This document shows, piece after piece, positions 53,338 through 61,881 of a stretch of 64,000 nucleotides of DNA. Source of the DNA: an uncultured Roseobacter sp. (GTDB lineage: Bacteria; Pseudomonadota; Alphaproteobacteria; Rhodobacterales; Rhodobacteraceae); NCBI RefSeq assembly GCF_947499265.1, contig NZ_CANMNK010000002.1, forward strand, positions 372,001 to 436,000, written 5' to 3'. A program made the position numbers and the translations under genes. The notes beneath the pieces are model-generated. The model had not been told where the DNA came from. It did not search any database and worked only from the letters and a program-made list of their open reading frames with translations. Each line of letters starts with the position of its first letter. Within the stretch, counting starts at the first letter, position 1.

Positions 53338-54219
53338 ATGGGAATGACGCGCCCCCGTTCTGCGCGAGATATCAGCTATTCCTTTTCCGCCGAAACCAAG
53401 GGCGGGCGGGCGTTGATCCGTGTGATGGAAAACAGCACGGGCCGGTTGCGGCTGATCAAGCGCGCGCGCGGGTATGAGGATGAGGTGGCCGCAGGGCGCG
53501 ATTTCTTCGATGTCATGGTCGAGCGCTACGGTCTGACGCTGGAGACCGTGTCGGGGTCGCTGGATCTGATCCCGCGGGACGGCCCGCTGATCATGATCGC
53601 AAATCACCCTTACGGCATTCTGGATGGTCTGATGATGGGCCATATTCTGGCGCGGACACGGGGTGATTTTCGCATTCTGGCCAATTCGGTGTTTCGCAAG
53701 GCCGAAGACCTCAACCGGATCATCCTGCCCATCAGTTTTGACACCACCAAGGAGGCGATGGCGCTGAACATTGCCACGCGCAAGACGGCGCTGGATTATC
53801 TGAGCAATAACGGCGCCATTGGTATTTTCCCCGGGGGCACAGTGAGCACAGCGGCCCGGCCCTTTTCGCGGCCAATGGATCCGGGCTGGCGTAGTTTCAC
53901 CGCGCGGATGATCGCCAAATCGGGTGCCACGGTGGTGCCGCTTTATTTCGACGGCCACACCAGTAGGCTGTTCCAGATCGCCAGCCATATGCATTCGACG
54001 TTGCGCATGGGACTGCTGATCAAGGAGTTTCGAAAACGGGTGGATACGCCTGTGAAAGTCGCGATTGGCCAGCCCATCGGCCGCGACGTTCTGGAGCCGC
54101 TGGCAAAGGATGGCAAAGCGATGATGGATTTCCTGCGAAAAGCAACGTATGAGCTATCCACGGACCCCGAGAAGCGGTTTGATCTGGGGTATGAATTCGA
54201 AGAGCGGCATCGGGTCTGA
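53338..54219 (+). CDS. Lysophospholipid acyltransferase-family protein
   Basis: A 293-residue PlsC-like/OlsA-like acyltransferase. The catalytic segment is NHPYGILDG (His-x5-Asp, the form seen in ornithine-lipid type enzymes) and the second motif is FPGGTV in place of the usual FPEG. There is no transmembrane helix. The ATG at 53338 has GGAG six bases upstream; GTG/ATG starts up to 10 codons earlier are possible. It lies 28 bp before murI. The acyl acceptor is unknown. Confidence 0.86.
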   Translation: MGMTRPRSARDISYSFSAETKGGRALIRVMENSTGRLRLIKRARGYEDEVAAGRDFFDVMVERYGLTLETVSGSLDLIPRDGPLIMIANHPYGILDGLMMGHILARTRGDFRILANSVFRKAEDLNRIILPISFDTTKEAMALNIATRKTALDYLSNNGAIGIFPGGTVSTAARPFSRPMDPGWRSFTARMIAKSGATVVPLYFDGHTSRLFQIASHMHSTLRMGLLIKEFRKRVDTPVKVAIGQPIGRDVLEPLAKDGKAMMDFLRKATYELSTDPEKRFDLGYEFEERHRV

Positions 54220-54246
54220 CCAGGTGCCACAAGGGCACCAGAGACA

Positions 54247-55056
54247 ATGGCAGTTGGGATTTTTGATAGTGGTTTGGGTGGGTTGACCGTCCTTGATGCG
54301 GTGGAAAAGCGCCTGCCGGATGTGCCCTTTGTCTACCTCGCCGACAGTGCCAACGCGCCCTATGGTGTGCGCACCTCTGATGACATCTACGCCTTGACCT
54401 GTGCTGCTGTGACCCGGTTGTTCGATGCGGGATGCAATCTGGTCATTCTGGCCTGCAACACCGCTTCGGCGGCGGCCTTGCGGCGCATGCAAGAATCCTG
54501 GGTGCCGCCGGACAAACGGGTGTTGGGCGTATTTGTGCCGCTGATCGAGGCTATGACGGAGCGGCAGTGGGGCGACAATTCACCGCCGCGCGAAGTGGAC
54601 GTCAAGCATGTGGCGCTTTTTGCGACCCCGGCCACCGTGGCGAGCCGTGCGTTTCAACGGGAGCTGGCCTTTCGCGCCATCGGTGTGGACGTCGAGGCCC
54701 AAGCCTGTGGCGGTGTCGTGGATGCCATCGAAGACGGCGACATGATTCTGGCCGAAGCGCTGGTGCGCAGCCATGTGGATGCCTTGAAACGCAAGATGCC
54801 CGATCCCGACGCCGCCATTCTTGGATGCACGCATTACCCGTTGATGCAGCAGGAATTTCAGGATGCGCTTGGGGGTGATGTCCGGGTGTTCAGCCAGGCC
54901 TCGCTGGTTGCGGAAAGCCTTGCGGATTATCTCCTGCGCCACCCCGATATGCTTGGCACCGGCGCGTCCGATTTTCTGACCACGGGCGACCCCCGGCGTG
55001 TGAGCGACCGTGCGACACAGTTTTTGCGACGACAGATCACATTCCAATCTGCCTGA
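54247..55056 (+). CDS. murI: Glutamate racemase
   Basis: Cofactor-independent racemase giving D-glutamate for peptidoglycan, 269 residues. It begins [15 protein letters not shown] and has the two catalytic cysteine motifs LACNTASA and LGCTHYPLM. It is 31 bp before argC. Length is standard. Confidence 0.96.
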   Translation: MAVGIFDSGLGGLTVLDAVEKRLPDVPFVYLADSANAPYGVRTSDDIYALTCAAVTRLFDAGCNLVILACNTASAAALRRMQESWVPPDKRVLGVFVPLIEAMTERQWGDNSPPREVDVKHVALFATPATVASRAFQRELAFRAIGVDVEAQACGGVVDAIEDGDMILAEALVRSHVDALKRKMPDPDAAILGCTHYPLMQQEFQDALGGDVRVFSQASLVAESLADYLLRHPDMLGTGASDFLTTGDPRRVSDRATQFLRRQITFQSA

Positions 55057-55087
55057 CGCATATCAACACTTTCGAGACGGACTTCAA

Positions 55088-56116
55088 ATGACCTATTCCA
55101 TCGCTATTCTCGGCGCCTCTGGCTATACCGGGGCCGAACTGATCCGGCTGATCGCCGATCATCCGCAGATGAAAATCACGGCCCTGGGCGCTTTTTCAAA
55201 GGCCGGGCAGACCATCGCGCAGGTGTTTCCGCATCTGCGGCATTTGTCCTTGCCCAGGCTTTTGCAAATAGAAGAGATCGACTTTGCAAACATCGATCTG
55301 TGCTTTTGCGCGCTGCCGCATAAGACCAGCCAGCAGGTGATCGCCAATCTGCCTGCAGATCTCAGGATCATCGATCTCAGCGCGGATTTCCGGTTGCGTG
55401 ACCCGGACGCTTACAAAACCTGGTATGGGAACGATCACACGGCCTTGGCCCAGCAGAAAGAGGCGGTCTATGGCCTCACTGAATTCTATCGGGAAGAGAT
55501 CAAGGGCGCGCGCCTTGTTGCGGGCACCGGGTGCAATGCGGCCACCGGGCAGTTCATGCTGCGGCCCCTGATCAACCCGGCTGTGATTGATCTTGATGAC
55601 ATCATCCTGGATCTGAAATGCGCCGTGTCCGGCGCCGGGCGCAGTCTGAAGGAAAACCTGCTGCACGCGGAGCTCTCCGAAGGGTATCACGCTTACGCCG
55701 TGGGCGGGAAACATCGGCACCTTGGTGAATTTGATCAGGAATTCAGCCTGTTGGCGGGGCGGCCCATTCAAGTGCAATTCACGCCGCATCTGATCCCGGC
55801 CAATCGCGGCATTCTGGCGACCGGATATGTGAAAGGCGACCCGGCACAGGTGCATGAGGTCTTGTCCAGGGCCTATGTCACTGAGCCCTTCATCGAGGTG
55901 CTGCCTTTTGGGGAGACGCCAAGTACGCGCCATGTGCGGGGGTCGAATTTCTGTCACATCGGCGTTGCCAGTGACCGCATACCGGGGCGGACGATCATCG
56001 TCGGCGCGTTGGACAATCTCACAAAAGGTTCGAGCGGGCAGGCGTTGCAAAACGCCAATCTGATGTTAGATATTGAGGAGACAGAGGGCCTGATGATGGC
56101 TCCGCTTTTCCCGTGA
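55088..56116 (+). CDS. argC: N-acetyl-gamma-glutamyl-phosphate reductase
   Basis: Third step of arginine synthesis, 342 residues. The NADP-binding N-terminus is [15 protein letters not shown], and the catalytic cysteine is in [13 protein letters not shown]. The ATG at 55088 begins MTYSIAILG; the frame extends 26 codons upstream into murI. It ends 7 bp before ccmE. Confidence 0.97.
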   Translation: MTYSIAILGASGYTGAELIRLIADHPQMKITALGAFSKAGQTIAQVFPHLRHLSLPRLLQIEEIDFANIDLCFCALPHKTSQQVIANLPADLRIIDLSADFRLRDPDAYKTWYGNDHTALAQQKEAVYGLTEFYREEIKGARLVAGTGCNAATGQFMLRPLINPAVIDLDDIILDLKCAVSGAGRSLKENLLHAELSEGYHAYAVGGKHRHLGEFDQEFSLLAGRPIQVQFTPHLIPANRGILATGYVKGDPAQVHEVLSRAYVTEPFIEVLPFGETPSTRHVRGSNFCHIGVASDRIPGRTIIVGALDNLTKGSSGQALQNANLMLDIEETEGLMMAPLFP

Positions 56117-56123
56117 GGCCCTG

Positions 56124-56567
56124 ATGAAAAGCCTAAAGAAGCAGCGCCGTATCCAGGTCATTGCCGTTGCGGCAGTGGCATTGGTACTGTCGACGGCGCT
56201 GATTGGCTATGCGATGCGCGACGGGATCAATTTCTTTCGCGCACCCAGTCAGATCATCGCAGAACCCCCCGGTCCGTCTGAGGTGTTTCGCATTGGCGGA
56301 CTGGTGGAGGAAGGCTCTATCGTGCGCGGGCAGGGTAAGACCATCCAGTTCAGTGTCACAGATGGCGGCGCGGTTGTGCCCGTGACATACACGGGCGTAC
56401 TGCCCGATCTCTTTGAAGAAAATCAGGGCATGGTGGGGACTGGTCGTTACATTAACGGTGTCTTTGAAGCGTCTGAAATTCTTGCAAAACACGATGAAAC
56501 CTATATGCCTAAGGAGGTCGTGGACGCGCTGAAAGAGCAGGGCGTCTACAAGGAGCCCGAAGGCTGA
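56124..56567 (+). CDS. ccmE: Cytochrome c-type biogenesis protein CcmE
   Basis: Periplasmic heme chaperone of the system I cytochrome c maturation pathway, 147 residues. It has an N-terminal membrane anchor (VIAVAAVALVLSTALIGYAM), an OB-fold, and the heme-attaching His123 with Tyr127 in ILAKHDETYMP. It is separated from ccmF by the endolysin and holin genes, which is unusual because ccmE and ccmF normally adjoin. Confidence 0.97.
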   Translation: MKSLKKQRRIQVIAVAAVALVLSTALIGYAMRDGINFFRAPSQIIAEPPGPSEVFRIGGLVEEGSIVRGQGKTIQFSVTDGGAVVPVTYTGVLPDLFEENQGMVGTGRYINGVFEASEILAKHDETYMPKEVVDALKEQGVYKEPEG

Positions 56568-56582
56568 CACCGTACGCTGCTC

Positions 56583-56596
56583 TTAAGATGAATTAA
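56583..56596 (+). promoter_or_regulatory. Paired TTAA half-sites upstream of endolysin gene
   Basis: TTAA occurs twice with a 6-nt spacer (TTAA-GATGAA-TTAACC) about 52 bp before the endolysin ATG. The CtrA binding consensus in alphaproteobacteria is TTAA-N7-TTAA, so the spacing is one base short. CtrA and GafA control gene-transfer-agent lysis genes in Rhodobacter, hence the interest. Confidence 0.35.
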
Positions 56597-56647
56597 CCAT
56601 TTTGATCCCATCTTTGCCGCCGCGATAGGCGAGCAAAGGGGATATGC

Positions 56648-57259
56648 ATGCAGACGGTCAGAGAGATCGCGTCAGAGATCGTGGCGCGAGAAGGCGGTTT
56701 TGTGAACGACCCGGATGATCCGGGCGGGGCCACAAACTTCGGGGTGACCATTCACACGATGCGCACTTTGGGCATTGATCTGGACCGCGACGGGGTGATT
56801 ACAGTCGCCGATGTGCGGGCGCTCAGCAAAGAGCAGGCCATCGAAGTCTTCGAAAAGCATTATTTCGAAAAGCCGCTGATCGCGCTGTTGCCGCCAGCGC
56901 TGCATGCGACCGTTTTCGACATGTACGTGAACGCCGGCAGCAACGCGATCAAGATCCTGCAGAGGCTCTTGCGGGACATGGGGCATGACATCGTGGTCGA
57001 TGGGGCGCTGGGGCCGCAAAGCATCGCTGCAACGCAGGCCGCCTATGTCGAAGCGCCGGAGCATCTGGCGGATGCCTACGGTATCGCGCGGCGCAACTAT
57101 TACTTTCGCATTGCGGATCGCCGTGCGGCGAGCCGGAAATACGCGCGAACCCGCAAAGGCGGTAAAGGTGGATGGATCAAGAGGGCCGAGGAGTTCATTT
57201 CCTCCCGCTACCATCTGACAGAGCAACAATTTCAACAGAGGGTCGCGGCATGGGTTTGA
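56648..57259 (+). CDS. Glycoside hydrolase family 108 endolysin
   Basis: A 203-residue peptidoglycan hydrolase of the GH108 N-acetylmuramidase type with a C-terminal peptidoglycan-binding part. The catalytic Glu15 is in AREGGFVNDPDDPGGATNFGVT, preceded by the helix QTVREIASEIV. There is no signal peptide, so it needs a holin for release. It overlaps the holin gene by 10 bp. It sits between ccmE and ccmF. A homologous endolysin/holin pair is the known lysis module of the Rhodobacter capsulatus gene transfer agent, making that role likely here. Confidence 0.9.
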   Translation: MQTVREIASEIVAREGGFVNDPDDPGGATNFGVTIHTMRTLGIDLDRDGVITVADVRALSKEQAIEVFEKHYFEKPLIALLPPALHATVFDMYVNAGSNAIKILQRLLRDMGHDIVVDGALGPQSIAATQAAYVEAPEHLADAYGIARRNYYFRIADRRAASRKYARTRKGGKGGWIKRAEEFISSRYHLTEQQFQQRVAAWV

Positions 57260-57840
57260 TCACAGGGATACTCAACGTTCTTTTCGGCAACGGGCGCAAC
57301 ATGATAACGGACACCGCCGAAGTGTTTCGCGAGAACACCGAAGAGGGTGCCGCACGGTCGCAGGAGCTGCGTCTGGAGGCGATGCAGCAGTTTGCCGGTG
57401 AATTCGACGCCTCCAAACAGGGGTGGTTTGATCGGCTGATGGATGGCGTCAACCGCCTGCCGCGCCCGGCGCTGGCCCTGGGCACGCTTGGGCTTTTCGT
57501 GGCGGCGATGGTGGACCCGATCTGGTTTTCCGCCCGCATGCAGGGAATTGCCCTGGTGCCGGAGCCGCTCTGGTGGCTGCTGGGGGTGGTCGTGTCCTTT
57601 TATTTTGGCGCGCGTCACCAGATCAAAAACCAGCAATTCCAGCGGTCCATTGCGCAGACGATGTCCCTGGCGCCGCGTGTGGTGGAGAACATCACCGCGC
57701 TCAACAGCCTGAAACCGACCACGCCCGGACTGGCCGACACCGGTCACGACGCGCGCTTGTCCGCCTTGTCGGTCCGGCCCGATGGCAACCCGGCACTGGC
57801 GGATTGGCAGTCCCGGCGCAAGCAGACCGCGACAAAGTGA
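57250..57840 (+). CDS. Holin (3TM-type) of the lysis cassette
   Basis: A 196-residue holin-family protein. A charged amphipathic N-terminal region (about 1-70) is followed by two hydrophobic stretches (PALALGTLGLFVAAMVDPIW and LWWLLGVVVSFYFG). A basic, proline-rich C-terminal tail with RRKQ ends it. The ATG at 57250 overlaps the endolysin end, so they are coupled. It would permeabilise the inner membrane to let the endolysin reach the wall. Confidence 0.85.
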   Translation: MGLITGILNVLFGNGRNMITDTAEVFRENTEEGAARSQELRLEAMQQFAGEFDASKQGWFDRLMDGVNRLPRPALALGTLGLFVAAMVDPIWFSARMQGIALVPEPLWWLLGVVVSFYFGARHQIKNQQFQRSIAQTMSLAPRVVENITALNSLKPTTPGLADTGHDARLSALSVRPDGNPALADWQSRRKQTATK

Positions 57841-57898
57841 TCACCTGATCCGCGCGATTGTCATTGGACGTCATTCGCCCGCGCCGTATACTGCGGGT

Positions 57899-59860
57899 AT
57901 GATTACAGAGTTTGGACATTTCGCGCTGATCCTGGCCTTCATTGTCGCCATCGTTCAGATGATTGTGCCCCTGATCGGGGCGCATAAACGTTGGCCTGCC
58001 TGGATGGCCGTCGCGGAACCGGCGGCCTCTGCGCAGTTCTTCCTAACTGCCTTTTCCTTTGGCGCGCTGATGTACGCCTTTATCGTGTCCGATTTCAGCC
58101 TGCGGCTGGTGACGCTGAACAGCCATTCCGCCAAACCGATGCTCTACAAAATCAGTGGGACATGGGGCAATCATGAAGGTTCGATGCTGCTCTGGGTGCT
58201 CATCGTGACGCTATTTGGCGCCATGGCCGCGTGGTTTGGCGGCAATCTGCCACCCACCTTGCGGGCGCGGGTGCTGGCGGTGCAATCCGCCATCGGCGTG
58301 GCGTTTTTCGCCTTCATTCTCTTCACATCCAACCCGTTTTTGCGCCTTGCCGTGCCGCCTTTTGACGGTCAAGACCTCAACCCGTTGTTGCAGGACCCGG
58401 GCTTGGCGTTTCACCCGCCATTCCTCTACCTCGGATACGTGGGTTTGAGCATGGCGTTTAGCTTTGCCGTGGGCGCTCTGATCGAGGGCCGTGTCGATGC
58501 GGCCTGGGGCCGGTGGGTGCGGCCCTGGACGCTGGCGGCCTGGGTGTTTCTGACCATCGGCATCGCGCTGGGTTCCTGGTGGGCCTACTATGAACTCGGT
58601 TGGGGCGGTTTCTGGTTCTGGGACCCGGTGGAAAACGCCTCCTTCATGCCTTGGCTGCTGGCTGCGGCGCTGCTGCATTCGGCCATTGTGGTGGAAAAAC
58701 GCGAAGCGCTGAAAAGCTGGACCATCCTGCTGGCCATCCTCGCCTTTGGTTTCTCGCTGATCGGCACCTTCATCGTCCGCTCCGGCCTGCTGACCTCGGT
58801 GCACGCCTTTGCGAATGACCCCGAACGCGGCGTGTTCATCCTCATGATCATGGCGTTTTTCATGGGCGGGGCTTTGATGCTCTTTGCCTTCCGGGCCGGC
58901 ACGATGGAAGCGAAAGGCGTGTTCAGCGTGGTCAGCCGTGAAAGCGCGCTGGTGGCCAATAACCTGCTGCTTGCCGTGTCCTGCTTTGTCGTCTTTGTCG
59001 GCACCATGTGGCCGCTGGTGGCGGAGATGTTCTTTGACCGCAAACTCAGCGTCGGACCGCCCTTCTTCAACATGGCATTCTCGCCCTTCATGCTTGTTCT
59101 GGGGCTGATCCTGCCCATCGGATCGGCGATGCCCTGGAAGCGCGCGCGCATCCTGCGGGCCATGCAACCGCTGCGCTATGTCTTTCTGCTGGCGCTCGCC
59201 ATCGGCGGGTTGGCCTTTGCGATGCAGACCGGGCGCAGCCTGCTTGGCCCGATTGGCATGTTCCTTGCCGCGTGGATCGTGATGGGCACCATCGTCGATC
59301 TGGCGCAGCGCACCGGCCGGGGATCCGGACGGTTGGCCCGGCTGACCCGCTTGCCGCGTGCGGATTGGGGCAAGATGGTCGCGCATTCCGGTCTCGGGAT
59401 TACCATGATGGGGGTGTCGGGTCTGATGGCATGGCAACAGGAAGACATCCGCGTCGCGCAGTTTGACGAACCCTTTGAGGTGGCTGGCTATACGCTGACC
59501 CTGAACGATGTCGTCACCAGCCAGGGGCCGAATTTCATATCGACAACCGGCTATATCACACTGGCCGAAGACGGACGCCAGATTGCCGAACTGCGGCCTG
59601 AAAAGCGCATCTACCCGGTGGCACAGATGCCGACGACCGAAGCAGCGATCGACTATGATCTGGCGCGCGACGTCTACGTGGTGATCGGGGACGAGCAGGT
59701 TGGCGGCGGCTGGGCGGTACGGACCTACATCAAGCCCTTTACCAATTGGATCTGGATCGGGTCCGGCTTGATGGCGTTGGGGGGCCTCTTGAGCCTGTCG
59801 GACCGGCGCTTCCGCGTTGCGGCTGGCGCGCGCAAAGCTGTTCCGGTGCCCGCCGAATGA
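57899..59860 (+). CDS. ccmF: Cytochrome c heme lyase subunit CcmF
   Basis: Heme lyase core of system I cytochrome c maturation, 653 residues with about 15 membrane helices. The tryptophan-rich heme-binding WWD region is visible as WGGFWFWDPVENASF, with four conserved histidines in the surrounding helices. The ATG at 57899 begins MITEFGHFAL; a 39-codon frame extension upstream is non-conserved. It lies 58 bp after the holin and overlaps ccmH by 4 bp. Confidence 0.96.
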   Translation: MITEFGHFALILAFIVAIVQMIVPLIGAHKRWPAWMAVAEPAASAQFFLTAFSFGALMYAFIVSDFSLRLVTLNSHSAKPMLYKISGTWGNHEGSMLLWVLIVTLFGAMAAWFGGNLPPTLRARVLAVQSAIGVAFFAFILFTSNPFLRLAVPPFDGQDLNPLLQDPGLAFHPPFLYLGYVGLSMAFSFAVGALIEGRVDAAWGRWVRPWTLAAWVFLTIGIALGSWWAYYELGWGGFWFWDPVENASFMPWLLAAALLHSAIVVEKREALKSWTILLAILAFGFSLIGTFIVRSGLLTSVHAFANDPERGVFILMIMAFFMGGALMLFAFRAGTMEAKGVFSVVSRESALVANNLLLAVSCFVVFVGTMWPLVAEMFFDRKLSVGPPFFNMAFSPFMLVLGLILPIGSAMPWKRARILRAMQPLRYVFLLALAIGGLAFAMQTGRSLLGPIGMFLAAWIVMGTIVDLAQRTGRGSGRLARLTRLPRADWGKMVAHSGLGITMMGVSGLMAWQQEDIRVAQFDEPFEVAGYTLTLNDVVTSQGPNFISTTGYITLAEDGRQIAELRPEKRIYPVAQMPTTEAAIDYDLARDVYVVIGDEQVGGGWAVRTYIKPFTNWIWIGSGLMALGGLLSLSDRRFRVAAGARKAVPVPAE

Positions 59861-60309
59861 TCCGCCTCATCCTCATATTGGTGATGTTGGCGAGCCCGCT
59901 CTGGGCGCTCAGCCCGGATGAGATGCTGGACGACCCGGGGTTGGAGGCTCGTTCACGGGCGCTGGACCACGCCTTGCGCTGCGTGGTCTGCCAGTCGGAA
60001 TCGGTGGCCTCCTCCAATGCCAATTGGGCGGAGGATGCACGGCGCACCGTGCGCGAATTGGTGGCCGGTGGCGCGACGGATGACGACGTGCTGGATTTCT
60101 TTGTGGCGCGCTACGGCGAATTTGTCCTGATGTCACCGCGGGTCAACGGGTCGAATTGGTTGCTCTGGGCGGCAGGTCCGTTGATGCTGCTGCTCGCCAT
60201 GGGCGTTGGCTATGGTTATCTGCGGGGACGCTCAAAGACAGCCGCACCACAAGAGGAAGCCCTTTCCGACGCCGAGGCCGCGCGCCTGCGCGAAATCCTC
60301 AAGGAGTGA
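59857..60309 (+). CDS. ccmH: Cytochrome c-type biogenesis protein CcmH
   Basis: Thiol-disulfide component that keeps apocytochrome c heme-binding cysteines reduced, 150 residues. A signal peptide (RLILILVMLASPLWA) leads to the RCVVCQS motif (Cys42, Cys45), followed by a C-terminal membrane helix (LLWAAGPLMLLLAMGVGYGYL). The ATG at 59857 overlaps the ccmF stop. A ccmI-like partner and ccmG are not in the window. Confidence 0.96.
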   Translation: MIRLILILVMLASPLWALSPDEMLDDPGLEARSRALDHALRCVVCQSESVASSNANWAEDARRTVRELVAGGATDDDVLDFFVARYGEFVLMSPRVNGSNWLLWAAGPLMLLLAMGVGYGYLRGRSKTAAPQEEALSDAEAARLREILKE

Positions 60310-60378
60310 CGTCTCGTTGCCCTTTTCTGAACCGCTCAGTTTGATATGACGGGGCGAGCCTGAGGAAAAGGATGCCAG

Positions 60379-61155
60379 ATGGACTATCAAACGCTGAGCT
60401 GCACGCTGGATAATGGCGTTGCGACAATCACGCTGAACCGGCCCGACAAGATGAATGCGCTGAGCACGCAGATGCGTGCTGAGATCGCCTATGCGGTTTC
60501 CGAGGCGGGCAAGACAGCGCGCGTTGTGGTGTTGACCGGCGCGGGCCGGGCCTTTTGCTCCGGACAGGATCTGGGGGACCGGGTCAGTGCGGCAAACCTC
60601 GATTTGGAGCGCACCCTGCGCGATGAATATGCGCCGATGCTGCGCGCGATTGTGGAGTGCCCGGTGCCGACAATTGCAGCGGTCAATGGGGCCGCAGCGG
60701 GGGCCGGGGCCAATCTGGCGCTGGCGGCGGATGTGGTGATTGCGGCACAGAGCGCCTATTTCCTGCAGGCCTTCGCGCGCATTGGTCTCATCCCGGATGC
60801 GGGCGGCACCTATGTGTTGCCGCGCACCATGGGCACAGCCAAGGCGATGGGAGCCGCCCTTTTTGCCGATAAGATCACCGCGCAACAGGCCGATGACTGG
60901 GGCATGATCTGGGAGGCGGTGCCGGATGCAGAATTCGACGCCCATTGGAAAGCCCGCGCCGCCCATCTGGCGCAGGGGCCAACCGCTGCCTATGCCGCAA
61001 TCAAAAAAGTGATCCGCGGCAGCTGGGACAACTCCATGGAAGACCAGCTGACCTTCGAGGCCAAGCAGCAGGGCAACTGTGGCAAATCACGTGATTTCAA
61101 AGAGGGCGTGTTGGCCTTTACCGAAAAGCGCCCCGCACGGTTCGAAGGGCGTTAG
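60379..61155 (+). CDS. Enoyl-CoA hydratase/isomerase, PaaG-like
   Basis: Crotonase-fold enzyme of 258 residues. The oxyanion-hole segments are AFCSGQDLGDR and NGAAAGAGANLALAAD, with GLIPDAGGTYVLPR. The layout resembles PaaG, the phenylacetate-pathway ring-epoxide isomerase, in which Asp of the IPDAGG motif is catalytic. An indolepyruvate oxidoreductase, which makes aryl-acetyl-CoA, is 7 kb away. It ends tail-to-tail with the next minus-strand gene. The PaaG assignment is likely but not certain. Confidence 0.88.
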   Translation: MDYQTLSCTLDNGVATITLNRPDKMNALSTQMRAEIAYAVSEAGKTARVVVLTGAGRAFCSGQDLGDRVSAANLDLERTLRDEYAPMLRAIVECPVPTIAAVNGAAAGAGANLALAADVVIAAQSAYFLQAFARIGLIPDAGGTYVLPRTMGTAKAMGAALFADKITAQQADDWGMIWEAVPDAEFDAHWKARAAHLAQGPTAAYAAIKKVIRGSWDNSMEDQLTFEAKQQGNCGKSRDFKEGVLAFTEKRPARFEGR

Positions 61156-61469
61156 GCTCCCTCCACGGCGGTCACAAATCGCTCCACCAGCAGGATGTCA
61201 TCCACGGTTAGGCGGGGGCCATCGGCGCAGGCGACAACGGCCACCGCCACGCCATTGGCCAGCACCGTCTGCACACTGCCCGAGACGTCTGAAATCGTGA
61301 TTTCGGGCGGCACCTCGCCCTTGTTGTAGACCACCGCGATCTTGTCTGCGCTGGCTTCGTCATCTGAGATGATGGCGCCCTCTGGTCCGCTATCCCAGGC
61401 GCTGGCCAATGGCATGTGTTTCGCCAGACCCTGCCCGGAGAATCGCATTTCGCTTCCGTCACGTACCAT
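61152..61469 (-). CDS. Conserved hypothetical protein
   Basis: A 105-residue cytosolic protein with no recognised domain. Segments: SGQGLAKHMPLASAWDSGPEG, ADKIAVVYNKGEVPPEITISD and a helical C-terminus (LTVDDILLVERFVTAVEGA). The ATG at 61469 has a GAGG site; a TTG seven codons upstream is the open-frame limit. It overlaps the enoyl-CoA hydratase stop by 4 bp on the opposite strand. Codon use is like its neighbours, which supports a real gene. Function is unknown. Confidence 0.7.
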   Translation of the reverse strand: MVRDGSEMRFSGQGLAKHMPLASAWDSGPEGAIISDDEASADKIAVVYNKGEVPPEITISDVSGSVQTVLANGVAVAVVACADGPRLTVDDILLVERFVTAVEGA

Positions 61470-61839
61470 TTGCGCCTCGCACACTATCAAAAGGGGGATG
61501 CGACGTGCACCTCAGCGGCACTTGCGCGCCCGGCCCCAAGACTACCCAAGTCGGCCAGGTGGATCGAAACACTGCGCGTTCCCCGGCCCGGATCGGTCGA
61601 GGGATCTGCGCGCCCACATGGCGATTGCGATAACCTAGGGGCTGGCGTGGAAGCAGGTCAAGAAATCTGCAGTATTATGCACCGGCGCGAAACAATGACA
61701 TATTTCGAACACATTTCCCGATGGGGATCGGAGACAGTGCGCGCGGCAAACACCGGAAATATCAGCGAAAAAGCTGAATTTCTTGGTGTCGCGCTATGTG
61801 ATTCGCAAGTGTTCAGCCCTCAACGACAGGGCCTTAAAT
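61470..61839. other. Intergenic gap without a recognised gene
   Basis: Between the hypothetical gene (61469) and the gltA terminator hairpin at 61840 there is no supported gene. An ATG at 61695 opens a frame that starts plausibly (MTYFEHISRWGSE) but has no ribosome site and runs antisense into gltA. A 5-bp inverted repeat GCCCT/AGGGC lies at 61816-61832. The region could hold the gltA 3' UTR or a small RNA. Confidence 0.4.
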
Positions 61840-61873
61840 CTCGCGTGCCTCGCCACCGGGCGCCGCACGCGAG
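61840..61873 (-). terminator. Hairpin after gltA
   Basis: CTCGCGTGC (61840-61848) and GCACGCGAG (61865-61873) form a perfect 9-bp stem with a 16-nt loop that contains a further GGCGCC. It lies 8 bp after the gltA stop. On the minus strand it is followed by ATTTAAGG, only weakly T-rich. Confidence 0.65.
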
Positions 61874-61881
61874 GGACGCGT

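Noticed and set aside
56648..57840. Prophage remnant
   Set aside because: Only endolysin and holin are present; there is no integrase, capsid or repressor gene nor attachment repeats, and flanks are ccm genes.
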